Positions 32,765 to 41,526 are shown, counted from the first letter of the stretch. The stretch is 64,000 bases of DNA from Leifsonia sp. ku-ls (GCA_003367665.1 QKXI01000005.1:62001-126000); one strand, 5' to 3'. Notes: generated by a model not told the origin, from the letters alone. Numbers and translations: made by a program.

Positions 32765-35086
32765 GTGAAGATTCGATCGTTATCCATCGCGACCGCGCTG
32801 GTCATGCTCGGCGTCGTCGCGATTCCTACATCAGCGCAAGCATTTGCGCAAACGGCTAGCCGCGGAGGAGGCGGTTCCTCCACCGCCACGACCCCGGCCG
32901 GCTGCCCAGCCGCGACCCCCAACCCGACCTCCGACAACGTGACCGACTACCAGCTCGACTCCAACGTCGTCGGGCCTGGGCGCTGGTCGTACGAATCGAT
33001 CGACGGCGACACCGCGAACCTCCTGCACAAGGGCGGAAGCGGCGCCTTCGCCGCCGACGAGTGGGCGGCCGACACGAGCAAGCCGGAGCACGCCTGGTTC
33101 GTGAAGGCCGACGGCTCGATCGGCACCGACTGGCGCGCGATCTCCGAGACCTACACGGTGCCCGACGCCGCCGACGGCAAGAACGTCCACGTCACCGGGA
33201 GCTTCACCTCGCCCGGCGGCCGCTTCCGCGTGCTGCTGTCCCACGACGGTAAGGGCGACGCGATCGGCAGCGCCGGCGCGTTCCGCGAGCTCTTCACCTA
33301 CACCGGCACCTCCACCACATTCGACCTGAACCTCACCGCGGCGGCGGGCGACGACCTGCTGTTCGTCGACGACGGCGTCTCGACCTGGTGGGTGCCGGGC
33401 AAGCTGAAGGCCACGGTCACCACGCAGCTGTCGACCCCGCCGGCCGTCGTCACCGCGAAGCCCGGTCCCGGCGCCATCGACGCCGGCGACGCGGTGACGC
33501 TCGCCAGCGCCACCGACGGCGCGTGCATCGCGTACACGACCGACGGCTCCGACCCGACGACCTCCACCACCGCGAAGACGTACGCGAAGCCGATCGTCAT
33601 CACGGCCGACACCGACCTGAAGGCGGTCGCCATCTCCAAGACCGGCGCCCCGAGCGCGGTCACCGACCTGCCGTACGTGCTGAACGAGCCGTTCCGCGCC
33701 TTCGCCGGCATCAACCAGGCCGGCACCACCGGCCTCACCGCCGGCGTGCAGTGGTCGCGGGAGGACTTCGACTGGGGCACGGTCGAGCCGGCGAAGGGTC
33801 AGATCGACCAGGCCGCGCTCGACGGGTACGTGCGCCGGTACCGCGAGGCCAAGGCGCACGGCGAGACGATCCTCCCCGTGCTCGCCTACACCGCCGGCTG
33901 GGCGGCCAACCGCACCGGCTACACGTACGACTTCCACGGAACGACGTACGTCTACGGTCCCGTCCTCTCCGAGCAGAACGGCAACTTCACCCGCCAGCTC
34001 ACGACGAAGGACGCGTCGGGTAAGGTCATCGAGTCCAAGCAGGTTCAGACCAACATCGGGCGAACGCCTCCGCAGGACCCGGCCGACTTCGCGAACTTCG
34101 TCAAGCTCGCCGTCGACACCCTGAAGCCGCTGGGGATCGCCTACTTCCAGGTGTGGAGCGAGGCCTACCCGGGCTCCGGCTTCTGGGAGGGCGGCATGGA
34201 CCAGTACATGCAGGACATCCAGCTACCCGCGGCCAAGGTCATCCACGCGGCCGGCGTCAAGCTCGTCTACGGCGGCTGGATCTGCGGCGCGCCGCTGAGC
34301 GAGTACATCGCCCTGCTCGACAAGTGGAACGCGTGGAAGACCGTCGACGTCTACGACATGCACTACATGCCGATCGGCACGATGCAGACCATCTACGCGG
34401 CCGCCCAGAAGCGCGGCATCAAGAACCCGTCGGTGTGGCAGACCGAGATCGGCTTCACCACCGAGGACAAGTTCATCGCCGACATCTACCCGCGCGTGTT
34501 CCAGTGGGCGCTGTCGAAGGGGACGAAGAACATCGACCAGACCAAGCTGATCTACTTCGCCGACTGGTCGCCGAACGACCCGGCCGCCTTCGGCTACAAC
34601 CGCACCATCCGCAGCGGCGACGGCCTGAGCACCAAGGGCAAGACGCTGGTGACGCTGGCGAACCTGCTCCGCGGCACGAAGGCGGAGGTCTACGACGACT
34701 TCACGACCTCGCCCGGCCTCAAGCCCGAGCTGAACGAGGCCCTCTCGACCGCCAACGGCTTCCGGCTGGACGGCGACCGCGTGGTGCTCGCGATCGACCT
34801 CAAGCGCCAGAACCAGGCCGACATCTTCGAGGACCAGACGACGGGTGACACCATCCACCTGAACTTCGGCACCCCGACGATGACGGTCACGCTGCGGAAC
34901 GTCCACGACGTGAAGTCGCTCAACCGGGTCGACCTGTTCGGCAACACCACCCCGCTGACCTGGAAGAGCACCGGCAAGAACACCATCCAGGTGCAGGTGC
35001 CGATCATCGACGCGGACCCGACGGTGCACGACCTCAACCAGACCGAGAACGAGGACGTGTTCTACCTCTCCCTGCAGCAGGGCTGA
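32765..35086 (+). CDS. Secreted multidomain TIM-barrel glycoside hydrolase
   Basis: This 773-residue protein starts at GTG 32765 (GGAG seven bases upstream) with a Sec signal cleaved near AQA-FA (residue ~26). An N-terminal beta-sandwich (~55-220) and a chitobiase/hexosaminidase C-terminal-like module (AYTTDGSDPTTST, ~235-300) come first. A GH-A-like barrel (~310-630) follows, with probable catalytic Glu466 (VWSEAYPG) and Glu561 (VWQTEIGF), and then a beta-rich C-terminal domain. A perfect LacI-type palindrome lies inside the signal-peptide codons. Substrate and GH family are not recognised; a terminator follows. Confidence 0.8.
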   Translation: MKIRSLSIATALVMLGVVAIPTSAQAFAQTASRGGGGSSTATTPAGCPAATPNPTSDNVTDYQLDSNVVGPGRWSYESIDGDTANLLHKGGSGAFAADEWAADTSKPEHAWFVKADGSIGTDWRAISETYTVPDAADGKNVHVTGSFTSPGGRFRVLLSHDGKGDAIGSAGAFRELFTYTGTSTTFDLNLTAAAGDDLLFVDDGVSTWWVPGKLKATVTTQLSTPPAVVTAKPGPGAIDAGDAVTLASATDGACIAYTTDGSDPTTSTTAKTYAKPIVITADTDLKAVAISKTGAPSAVTDLPYVLNEPFRAFAGINQAGTTGLTAGVQWSREDFDWGTVEPAKGQIDQAALDGYVRRYREAKAHGETILPVLAYTAGWAANRTGYTYDFHGTTYVYGPVLSEQNGNFTRQLTTKDASGKVIESKQVQTNIGRTPPQDPADFANFVKLAVDTLKPLGIAYFQVWSEAYPGSGFWEGGMDQYMQDIQLPAAKVIHAAGVKLVYGGWICGAPLSEYIALLDKWNAWKTVDVYDMHYMPIGTMQTIYAAAQKRGIKNPSVWQTEIGFTTEDKFIADIYPRVFQWALSKGTKNIDQTKLIYFADWSPNDPAAFGYNRTIRSGDGLSTKGKTLVTLANLLRGTKAEVYDDFTTSPGLKPELNEALSTANGFRLDGDRVVLAIDLKRQNQADIFEDQTTGDTIHLNFGTPTMTVTLRNVHDVKSLNRVDLFGNTTPLTWKSTGKNTIQVQVPIIDADPTVHDLNQTENEDVFYLSLQQG
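32834..32849. promoter_or_regulatory. Intragenic LacI-type operator in signal-peptide codons
   Basis: GCGCAA-GCAT-TTGCGC is a perfect 6+4+6 inverted repeat 70 bp inside the hydrolase gene. It has the same arms as the site at 29528-29543. Operators just downstream of the start act as roadblocks in other LacI-family regulons. Confidence 0.65.
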
Positions 35087-35097
35087 GCGCACGACAG

Positions 35098-35130
35098 GAG
35101 GGCCGCCGTCCGGACCGGGCGGCGGCCCTC
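35098..35130 (+). terminator. Strong GC-rich hairpin after the secreted hydrolase
   Basis: An 11-bp stem (35098-35108 with 35120-35130, arms containing GGGCCGCCG/CGGCGGCCC) closes an 11-base loop 11 bp after the stop codon. It has no T-tract, as is common in actinomycetes. It separates the hydrolase from the eda-kinase operon. Confidence 0.65.
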
Positions 35131-35158
35131 GCCACGACCGACCACAGGAACAGGACAC

Positions 35159-35779
35159 ATGCTCATCGACACCCTGCGCCAGGACCGGGCCCTCGCCGTC
35201 GTCCGCGCCCCACGGATCGACGACCCGGTCGCGCTCTGCCGCGCCCTGAGCGACGGCGGCATCCGCACCGTCGAGTTCACCTTCACGACGCCGGGCGTCG
35301 AGCGGGTCATCGCGGAGGCCGTCGCCGGCGACCACGACGCCGTGGTCGGCGCGGGGACGGTGACCGACGCGGCCTCCGCCCGGGCGGCGATCGCCGCCGG
35401 GGCCCGCTTCCTCGTCACGCCCGGGCTGCATGAGGGGGTGGCCGCCGTGGCCCGGGAGCAGGCCATCCCGCTGCTCCTCGGCGCGCTCAGCCCGACCGAG
35501 GTCATGCGGGCGATCGAGCTCGGTGCGGCCGCCGTCAAGGTCTTCCCCGCGTCGCTCGTCGGCCCCGGCTATCTGCGCGATTTGCGCGGGCCGTTCCCCG
35601 ACGTGCCGTTCGTGCCCTCCGGCGGCCTCGACGCCGGCAACGCCGGTGCCTGGATCGCGGCCGGCGCACTCGCGGCGACCGCCGGGTCCAGCGTGGTGAG
35701 CGCGGCCGACATCGCGGCGGGCGCCTGGGCCGCCGTGACGGAGCGCGCGCGAGCGTTCGTGGCGGCGGCGCGCTCGTGA
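35159..35779 (+). CDS. eda: KDPG / 4-hydroxy-2-oxoglutarate aldolase
   Basis: This 206-residue class I aldolase has Schiff-base Lys127 in AAAVKVFPAS, the general-base region TVEFTFTTPG (Glu39), GAGTVTDAASARAAIAAGARFLVTPG and FVPSGGLDAGNAGAWIAAG. It cleaves 2-keto-3-deoxy-6-phosphogluconate to pyruvate and glyceraldehyde-3-phosphate. It is coupled to the KDG kinase gene (GTGA overlap) and completes a route from the ManD-like dehydratase product. Confidence 0.92.
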   Translation: MLIDTLRQDRALAVVRAPRIDDPVALCRALSDGGIRTVEFTFTTPGVERVIAEAVAGDHDAVVGAGTVTDAASARAAIAAGARFLVTPGLHEGVAAVAREQAIPLLLGALSPTEVMRAIELGAAAVKVFPASLVGPGYLRDLRGPFPDVPFVPSGGLDAGNAGAWIAAGALAATAGSSVVSAADIAAGAWAAVTERARAFVAAARS

Positions 35780-36822
35780 GCGCGGAGGTCGTGACCATCG
35801 GGGAGGCCATGGTCGTGCTGTTCCCCGGCCGCCACGTCCCCCTCGCCGAGGCGGAGACGTTCGGCTCCGACGTCGGCGGCGCCGAGTTCAACGTCGCAAG
35901 CACCGTCGCACGCCTCGGTGTGAGCGCCGGCTGGCTCTCCCGCCTGGGCACGGACGGGTTCGGCGACCGCATCCTCGCCACCGCAGCCGCGGCCGGGGTC
36001 GACACACGTGCGGTCGAGCGCGATCCGGCGCGGCCCACCGGCCTCTACGTCAAGGAGACGACCCCCGACGGCGACGGGATGCGGACCCGGATGCACTACT
36101 ACCGCGCCGGGTCGGCCGCGTCCGCGCTCGCGCCGGAGCACCTCCGGAGCCCGACGGCCGCCGCATTGCTGCACGACGCCGCGTTCGTGCACACCTCCGG
36201 CATCACCGCCGCGCTCTCCGCCACCTCCGCCGTCGCCGTCGCCGGCCTGCGCGAGGTCATCGGGCCGCGCACCACGCTCAGCGTCGACCTCAACCATCGG
36301 CCGCAGCTGTGGCGCGGCCGCGACCCGGAGGCGTTGCGGACGCTGATCGCGCAGGCCGACCTGCTCTTCGCCGGCCGGGACGAGGCCGAGGAGTTCTTCG
36401 GCCATGTGGACCCGGCACGACTGTTCGCCGACCACCCGCGGCTGCGCACGCTGGTCGTGAAGGACGACGCCGTGCGCGCCTCCGCGTACCAGCGTTCCGG
36501 CGACGAGACGCACGTGCCGTGCCTGACGGTCGACGTCGTCGAGCCGGTGGGCGCGGGCGACGCCTTCGCAGCGGGCTTCCTCGCCGCCTCCGCGCGTGGC
36601 GCCGAGGCGACCGCGGCGCTCCGTCTCGGCCACGCCGTCGCCGCACTCACGATCACGGGCCGCGGCGACCGCCCCTCCACGGTGCCGACGCCCGACGAGT
36701 GCGCCGCCATCGCCTCCGCCTCCGAGGCGGAGTGGGCGCGGTGGACCGTCGCACGGGGAGCCGTTCCCTGGACCTCGCCCGAGCCCGATCCGGCCGACGC
36801 ACCCGCGACAGGAGACCGATGA
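35776..36822 (+). CDS. kdgK: PfkB-family sugar kinase, probable 2-keto-3-deoxygluconate kinase
   Basis: This 348-residue PfkB kinase starts at GTG 35776. It has the substrate motif VGGAEFNVASTVARLG (~33-48) and the ATP/anion-hole motif PVGAGDAFAAGF with catalytic Asp262. RDEAEEFFG is typical of KdgK-like enzymes. It would phosphorylate KDG to KDPG, the substrate of the upstream aldolase. Specificity is inferred from the operon; other ribokinase-family substrates cannot be excluded. Confidence 0.85.
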   Translation: MSAEVVTIGEAMVVLFPGRHVPLAEAETFGSDVGGAEFNVASTVARLGVSAGWLSRLGTDGFGDRILATAAAAGVDTRAVERDPARPTGLYVKETTPDGDGMRTRMHYYRAGSAASALAPEHLRSPTAAALLHDAAFVHTSGITAALSATSAVAVAGLREVIGPRTTLSVDLNHRPQLWRGRDPEALRTLIAQADLLFAGRDEAEEFFGHVDPARLFADHPRLRTLVVKDDAVRASAYQRSGDETHVPCLTVDVVEPVGAGDAFAAGFLAASARGAEATAALRLGHAVAALTITGRGDRPSTVPTPDECAAIASASEAEWARWTVARGAVPWTSPEPDPADAPATGDR

Positions 36823-38903
36823 CCCTCACGCTCGACGACGGACGCCTGCGCGCGACCTTCGACCCGGCCACCGGCGCCCTGACCGGCCTCGCCGGGGTCG
36901 GCGGCTGGGACGCCGTCGCACGACCGGAGCTCGGCTCCGCCTTCCGCCTGCTCGTCCCGTTGGAGGGCCGCCGGAACAACATCGCGGAGGGCACAGAGCA
37001 GGCGCCGCCGCGGGTGGAGCACGGCGAGCGCGCCGTCGAGTTCCACTGGCCGCGGGTCGTCAGCCGGCACGGCGGTCCGCACGAGATCGCCGTCCGCCAG
37101 CGCTACGAACTGACCGACGGCCGGCTGATCGTCCGCACCGCCGTCGACAACCGCTCCGACCTCATCGTCGAGAACGTCTACTCCCCCGTGCTCGGCGACC
37201 TGCGCCCGCCCGTCCCCGACGGCACGCTGACCGCGTACCGTCACGACTACGGCTCCGGCATGGCGCAGCCGATGTGGCCGCATTTCCAGAACTCGGTCGG
37301 CTACCACGGCGTCGACGTCCCGACGCAGCTGGCGCAGCAGTGGATGGCCGGTTACGGCACCCCCGCGGTGCCGTACACGCTGATCCAGTCCGACGGGGTC
37401 GGGCTCTACGTCGGCGTCGAGGAGCCGTCGGCCGAGTTCGTCGGCTGGCACGCCGAGCTGTGGCCGGGCTACGCGGACTCCCTGGAGGCCACCGTCCCTC
37501 TGTCGGACGAGATCGCCGGGGTGCCCGTGCGCATCCGGTTCTCGGCCGTGCACCTCCCGTACATCCTGCCCGGCGAACAGCGGGCGCTCGTGCCGCTCCG
37601 GCTGGAGTTCTACGAGGGCGACTGGCACGCCGGCGCCGACGTCTACGCCCGCTGGCGCGACGGCTGGTTCGCCCCCGCGCCGGTGCCCGCGTGGGCGCGG
37701 GAGCCGCACACCTGGCAGCAGCTGCAGCTGAACTCGCCGGAGGACGAGCTGCGGATGCCCTTCTCGGAGCTCGTCGAGGTGGGCCGCGAGGCGGCGGCGG
37801 CCGGCGTGACGGCCATCCAGCTGGTCGGCTTCAACGAGGGCGGCCAGGACCGCGACAACCCCTCGCACCGGCCGGACGAGCGCCTCGGCGGCTTCGACGC
37901 CCTGAAGCAGGCGATCGCCGACATCCAGGCGCTCGGCGTGAAGGTGGTGCTGTTCGCCAAGTTCAACTGGGCCGACCGCTCCCGGCCCGACTTCGCCACG
38001 ACCTGGCTGCCGCACGCGGTGAAGGACCCGTACGGCGACTACTACCTCTACCCCGGCTACAAGTATCAGACGGCCACGCAGCTGTTCGACGTCAACACCC
38101 GTCGCCTCGTCACCATGTGCTTCCTCTCCGAGGCGTACCTGAAGGAGTGCCTGCGCCAGTTCGACACGCTGGTCGCGCTGGGGGCCGACGGCATCCTGTA
38201 CGACGAGTGCCTGCACCACCTGCCGTCGTGGTTCTGCTTCGACGAGACGCACGGGCACCGCTACGGCGCGCCGACGTACGCCAACGACCTGGAGCTGGTG
38301 CGCCGGTTCCGTGAGCGCCTCGGCGACCGGCCCGACTTCCTCTTCGCGGGAGAGGCGGTCTACGACTGGGAGTTCGCCGCGTACGGCCTCTCGTACCACC
38401 GCAGCGAGAACCCACGGCACCTGCCGCTGCACCGGTACACCGCCCCCGACCGGCAGATGATGACGGCCGTCACCGGCTTCGACGACCGCAACCTGGTCAA
38501 CCAGGCGCTGCTGCACCGCTACGTGGTGAGCCTGGAGCCGCACAACTTCAAGGGCCGGCTCACCGACATCCCGGCGACCGTCGCGTACAACCGGCGCATG
38601 CACGAGCTGCGGGTGGCGGCGCGGAAATGGGTGTGGGACGGTCGCTTCTCCGACACGGTCGGCGCCACCGTCACGGACGCGGCGGGGGCGACGGTGCACC
38701 CGTTCACGGTGTTCACGGCGGAGGACGGCAGCAGGTCGGTGTGCGTGGCGAACTACGGCGACACGGCGGTGACGTGGCGGGTGCGCATCGACGGCGCGGC
38801 CGGCCCGTACCGCGTCCGCGCGGTCGACGACGATGCGTGGGTCGAGACGGACGGGGAGGTGGCGCTGCCGCCGCGCAGCGCCGCGGTGGTCGTGGAGGGG
38901 TGA
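36819..38903 (+). CDS. DUF6259-like TIM-barrel hydrolase
   Basis: This 694-residue protein, coupled to the kinase by ATGA at 36819, has an N-terminal beta-sandwich (~1-280). A catalytic barrel follows, with VTAIQLVGFNEGGQDRDNP, KVVLFAKFNWADR, GILYDECLHHLPSW and DFLFAGEAVYDW; the Asp and Glu residues in the last two are catalytic candidates. It ends in a small beta domain. The layout resembles DUF6259 and clan GH-D-like cytosolic glycosidases. It lacks a signal peptide and has no characterised close relative that I recognise. Confidence 0.72.
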   Translation: MTLTLDDGRLRATFDPATGALTGLAGVGGWDAVARPELGSAFRLLVPLEGRRNNIAEGTEQAPPRVEHGERAVEFHWPRVVSRHGGPHEIAVRQRYELTDGRLIVRTAVDNRSDLIVENVYSPVLGDLRPPVPDGTLTAYRHDYGSGMAQPMWPHFQNSVGYHGVDVPTQLAQQWMAGYGTPAVPYTLIQSDGVGLYVGVEEPSAEFVGWHAELWPGYADSLEATVPLSDEIAGVPVRIRFSAVHLPYILPGEQRALVPLRLEFYEGDWHAGADVYARWRDGWFAPAPVPAWAREPHTWQQLQLNSPEDELRMPFSELVEVGREAAAAGVTAIQLVGFNEGGQDRDNPSHRPDERLGGFDALKQAIADIQALGVKVVLFAKFNWADRSRPDFATTWLPHAVKDPYGDYYLYPGYKYQTATQLFDVNTRRLVTMCFLSEAYLKECLRQFDTLVALGADGILYDECLHHLPSWFCFDETHGHRYGAPTYANDLELVRRFRERLGDRPDFLFAGEAVYDWEFAAYGLSYHRSENPRHLPLHRYTAPDRQMMTAVTGFDDRNLVNQALLHRYVVSLEPHNFKGRLTDIPATVAYNRRMHELRVAARKWVWDGRFSDTVGATVTDAAGATVHPFTVFTAEDGSRSVCVANYGDTAVTWRVRIDGAAGPYRVRAVDDDAWVETDGEVALPPRSAAVVVEG

Positions 38904-38950
38904 CCGGGCGCCACGGTGGATGTCGCCGCGGTGGTCGTCGAGCGGTGACC
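38880..38950. repeat. Short direct duplication of the DUF6259 gene 3' end
   Basis: The 26 bases at 38880-38905 (GCCGCGGTGGTCGTGGAGGG then GTGACC) recur at 38925-38950 with two differences. The repeat unit is 45 bp and includes the stop codon context, so it looks like a small tandem duplication of the gene end. Confidence 0.55.
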
Positions 38951-38980
38951 GCCAGGACGCTCAGCTGCGGCCGAGCGGGG

Positions 38981-39517
38981 TCAGCGCAGCGTCGCCAGCC
39001 ACTCCTCGAAGACTCGCGTCGCTGCGCCCTCATCCGCCTCGGTCAGCGGCGGCAGCTCGAGGAAGTGGCGTGCGATGGTGACGCCGAGGATGCTCGAGAC
39101 GACCATCGCGGCGCGGAGCTCCGCATCCTCTCCGCCCATCGTCCGCGCCAGGTTCTCCGTTCGCTCCTGCAGGTAGTCGCGCATGACCGCCGCGGCCTCC
39201 GGCGAGGTGAGCATCGAGCGCATCAGCGCGCGTGTGGCCGGCGGGAGCTCGTGGAGCCGCGCCGCCAGCACCTCGCTCAGGTGGCCGGGCACGTCGTCGG
39301 CGTCGAGATCGGTCGCCGGACGGACTGCCAGCGAGAACAGCGCCTGCTTCGAGCCGTAGTGCTGCAGCACGAGCGACGGGTCGACGCCCGCGCGCCGGGC
39401 GATGCCCCGGATCGTCGCGCCCTCCTCGCCCTGCTCGCCGAACTCCGCCCGCGCGGCGGCCAGGATCTTCGCGGCCGTCGCCGCGCGTCGCTCCGCCCGT
39501 CCGTTGCTCGTCGTCAC
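38981..39517 (-). CDS. TetR-family repressor
   Basis: This 178-residue protein has the helix-turn-helix TIRGIARRAGVDPSLVLQHYGSKQALFSLAV and a C-terminal domain of the TetR_C_17-like type (ARHFLELPPLTEADEG). It is divergent from the SDR gene at 39603. A long perfect inverted repeat lies in the 85-bp gap 16 bp from its start, so it probably represses itself and the SDR. Confidence 0.88.
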   Translation of the reverse strand: MTTSNGRAERRAATAAKILAAARAEFGEQGEEGATIRGIARRAGVDPSLVLQHYGSKQALFSLAVRPATDLDADDVPGHLSEVLAARLHELPPATRALMRSMLTSPEAAAVMRDYLQERTENLARTMGGEDAELRAAMVVSSILGVTIARHFLELPPLTEADEGAATRVFEEWLATLR

Positions 39518-39533
39518 GCTCTCACTCTACAAC

Positions 39534-39564
39534 CGTTGAGCGAGAGTGGTATCGTCGCTCAACG
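39534..39564. promoter_or_regulatory. TetR operator: 10-bp inverted repeat
   Basis: CGTTGAGCGA (39534-39543) and TCGCTCAACG (39555-39564) are perfectly complementary arms separated by 11 bp. The site is centred between the TetR gene and the divergent SDR. Confidence 0.65.
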
Positions 39565-39602
39565 CGTGATGAGCGAACGCTCCGCGCAGGAAGGGATGCA
39601 GC

Positions 39603-40295
39603 ATGAGCATCGAGAACGCCTCCTCCCCCATCCACGACGCAATGGTCGTCGGTGCGTCGCGCGGACTCGGCCGCGCCATCGCCGAGACGTACGCGCGGCG
39701 CGGCGTCCGCGTGGTCGGCACCGTGCGGATGCCGGGAACGACCCTGCCCGACGGCGTCGAACCCGAGGCGCTCGACCTCACCGACTCCGCGGCGATCGCC
39801 GCCCTGCGGACCCGGCTCGACGGTCGCCGCTTCGACCTGCTGTTCGTCGTCGCCGGTGTGTCGCTCGCTCCGCGCTGGCAGCCGGCGGCCGAGATCGCCA
39901 CGCGCGACTTCGAGCTCACGATGGACACGAACGTGCTCGGCGTGATGCGGACGATCGAGGCGCTGCACGACCTCGTCGACCCGACCGGCACCGTCGCGGT
40001 CATGTCCTCCGGCCAGGGCAGCATCGCCAACAACACCAGCGGCGGATTCGAGGTCTACCGGGCGTCGAAGGCCGCGCTGAACCAGCTGTTCCGCAGCTTC
40101 GCGGCCCGCCACGCCGACGACCGGCGCAGCCTCCTGCTGCTCGCACCGGGATGGGTCAACACCGGGATGGGCGGCCCGGAGGCGCCGCTCACCATCGACG
40201 ACAGCATCCCGGCGCTGCTGGGGACGATCGACCGCCAGCGGGGAGTGCCCGGCCTGCAGTACCTCGACAGGAACGGCGCCACCGTCCCCTGGTGA
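39603..40295 (+). CDS. Short-chain dehydrogenase/reductase
   Basis: This 230-residue SDR has a cofactor loop [14 protein letters not shown], Asn in [10 protein letters not shown], Ser in VMSSGQGS, and YRASK as the YxxxK motif. The motif after beta-4 reads VVAGVS instead of NNAG, as in the CsgA/sniffer-like SDR group. GGAAGGG precedes ATG 39603. It is divergent from a TetR repressor with one long palindrome between them. The substrate is unknown. Confidence 0.86.
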   Translation: MSIENASSPIHDAMVVGASRGLGRAIAETYARRGVRVVGTVRMPGTTLPDGVEPEALDLTDSAAIAALRTRLDGRRFDLLFVVAGVSLAPRWQPAAEIATRDFELTMDTNVLGVMRTIEALHDLVDPTGTVAVMSSGQGSIANNTSGGFEVYRASKAALNQLFRSFAARHADDRRSLLLLAPGWVNTGMGGPEAPLTIDDSIPALLGTIDRQRGVPGLQYLDRNGATVPW

Positions 40296-40344
40296 GACGG
40301 CGCGGGCGTCGGCGGGCGCGCCGGCGACCTGGCAGGATGACCTG

Positions 40345-41451
40345 GTGGGGACCCTCCTGACCGCCGCCAGTCTGGCGCTGCTCTTCTCGCTGCTGCTGAC
40401 GCCGGCGTTCATCCGCCTGTTCCGGAGGCTGGAGCTCGGTCAGTACATCCGCGAGGACGGCCCGCAGTCGCACCACGTCAAGCGCGGGACGCCGACCATG
40501 GGCGGCATCGTGTTCATCCTGGCGACGCTGTTCGGCTTCTTCGGGGCGGCCCTGGTCAGCGGCGGCGCCGGCATCACACCGTCATCCCTTCTCGTGCTCT
40601 TCATGCTGGTCGGGATGGCGGCGGTGGGCTTCGTCGACGACTTCCTGAAGGTGCGCAACCAGCGCAGCCTCGGCCTCGGCGGCTGGTCGAAGGTCGCCGG
40701 TCAGCTGGTCGTCGGCACGGTGTACGCCATCCTCGCCCTCCAGCTCCGCTCCGAGAGCGGGCTGAGCCCGGCCTCGACGGCGATCTCCGCCATCCGCGAC
40801 ATCCCGGCGCTCGACCTGGCCCGCATCGCCACCGCCGTGCCGATCGTCGGGGTGGTGCTCTACATCCTGTGGGTGAACCTGCTCGCGGCGGCCGCCACCA
40901 ACGGCGTCAACCTCGCCGACGGGCTGGACGGGCTCGCGACCGGCGCGTCCATCCTCTCGATCGGCGCCTACGTCTTCATCGGCTTCTGGCAGTTCAGCCA
41001 GGCCTGCGCCGGCGGCCGGCTGCACCCCGACAACGTCGCGAAGTGCTACGCCACGGCCGACCCGCTGTCGCTCGCGATCGTCGCGGCCGCGATCTGCGGC
41101 GCCCTCATCGGCTTCCTGTGGTGGAACACGAACCCGGCGAAGATCATCATGGGCGACACCGGGGCGCTCGGCCTCGGCGGTGCGCTGTGCGCGCTCGCGA
41201 TCGAGACCCGCACCGAGCTGCTCCTCCTGCTGATCGGCGGCCTGTTCGTGATCGAGGCGGGCTCGGTCATCGTCCAGCGGGCGTACTTCAAGGCCACGCG
41301 CGGCCGGCGACTGTTCCTGATGACGCCGATCCACCACACCTTCGAACTGATGAACTGGCGTGAGGTGACGATCGTGGTGCGCCTCTGGATCGTCGCCGGC
41401 ATCCTGGTGGCCGTCGGCCTCGGCGCGTTCTACCTGGAGTGGCTGGCCTGA
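40345..41451 (+). CDS. mraY: MraY-type phospho-N-acetylmuramoyl-pentapeptide transferase, solitary copy
   Basis: This 368-residue protein has about ten membrane helices. It has all MraY hallmarks: [12 protein letters not shown] (~44-54), VGFVDDFLK (Asp98-Asp99), [13 protein letters not shown] (Asp192, Asp195), [13 protein letters not shown] (Asp271) and TPIHHTFEL (His330-His331). It makes lipid I on the cytosolic membrane face. The start is GTG 40345. No mur/fts genes are adjacent, although mraY normally lies in the dcw cluster, so this is probably a second, specialised copy. Confidence 0.88.
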   Translation: MGTLLTAASLALLFSLLLTPAFIRLFRRLELGQYIREDGPQSHHVKRGTPTMGGIVFILATLFGFFGAALVSGGAGITPSSLLVLFMLVGMAAVGFVDDFLKVRNQRSLGLGGWSKVAGQLVVGTVYAILALQLRSESGLSPASTAISAIRDIPALDLARIATAVPIVGVVLYILWVNLLAAAATNGVNLADGLDGLATGASILSIGAYVFIGFWQFSQACAGGRLHPDNVAKCYATADPLSLAIVAAAICGALIGFLWWNTNPAKIIMGDTGALGLGGALCALAIETRTELLLLLIGGLFVIEAGSVIVQRAYFKATRGRRLFLMTPIHHTFELMNWREVTIVVRLWIVAGILVAVGLGAFYLEWLA

Positions 41452-41458
41452 CCGCGCC

Positions 41459-41511
41459 ATTCGTCACGAATGCGCGCCATTCGTCACGAACGGCACGCGT
41501 TCGTGACGAAT
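41459..41511. terminator. Bidirectional terminator with 14-bp perfect stem
   Basis: ATTCGTCACGAACG (41479-41492) and CGTTCGTGACGAAT (41498-41511) pair perfectly around a five-base loop. An extra copy of ATTCGTCACGAAT (41459-41471) precedes it and could form an alternative hairpin. It lies between the convergent mraY and lacI genes. Confidence 0.7.
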
Positions 41512-41526
41512 CGGCGGGACCCGGGC

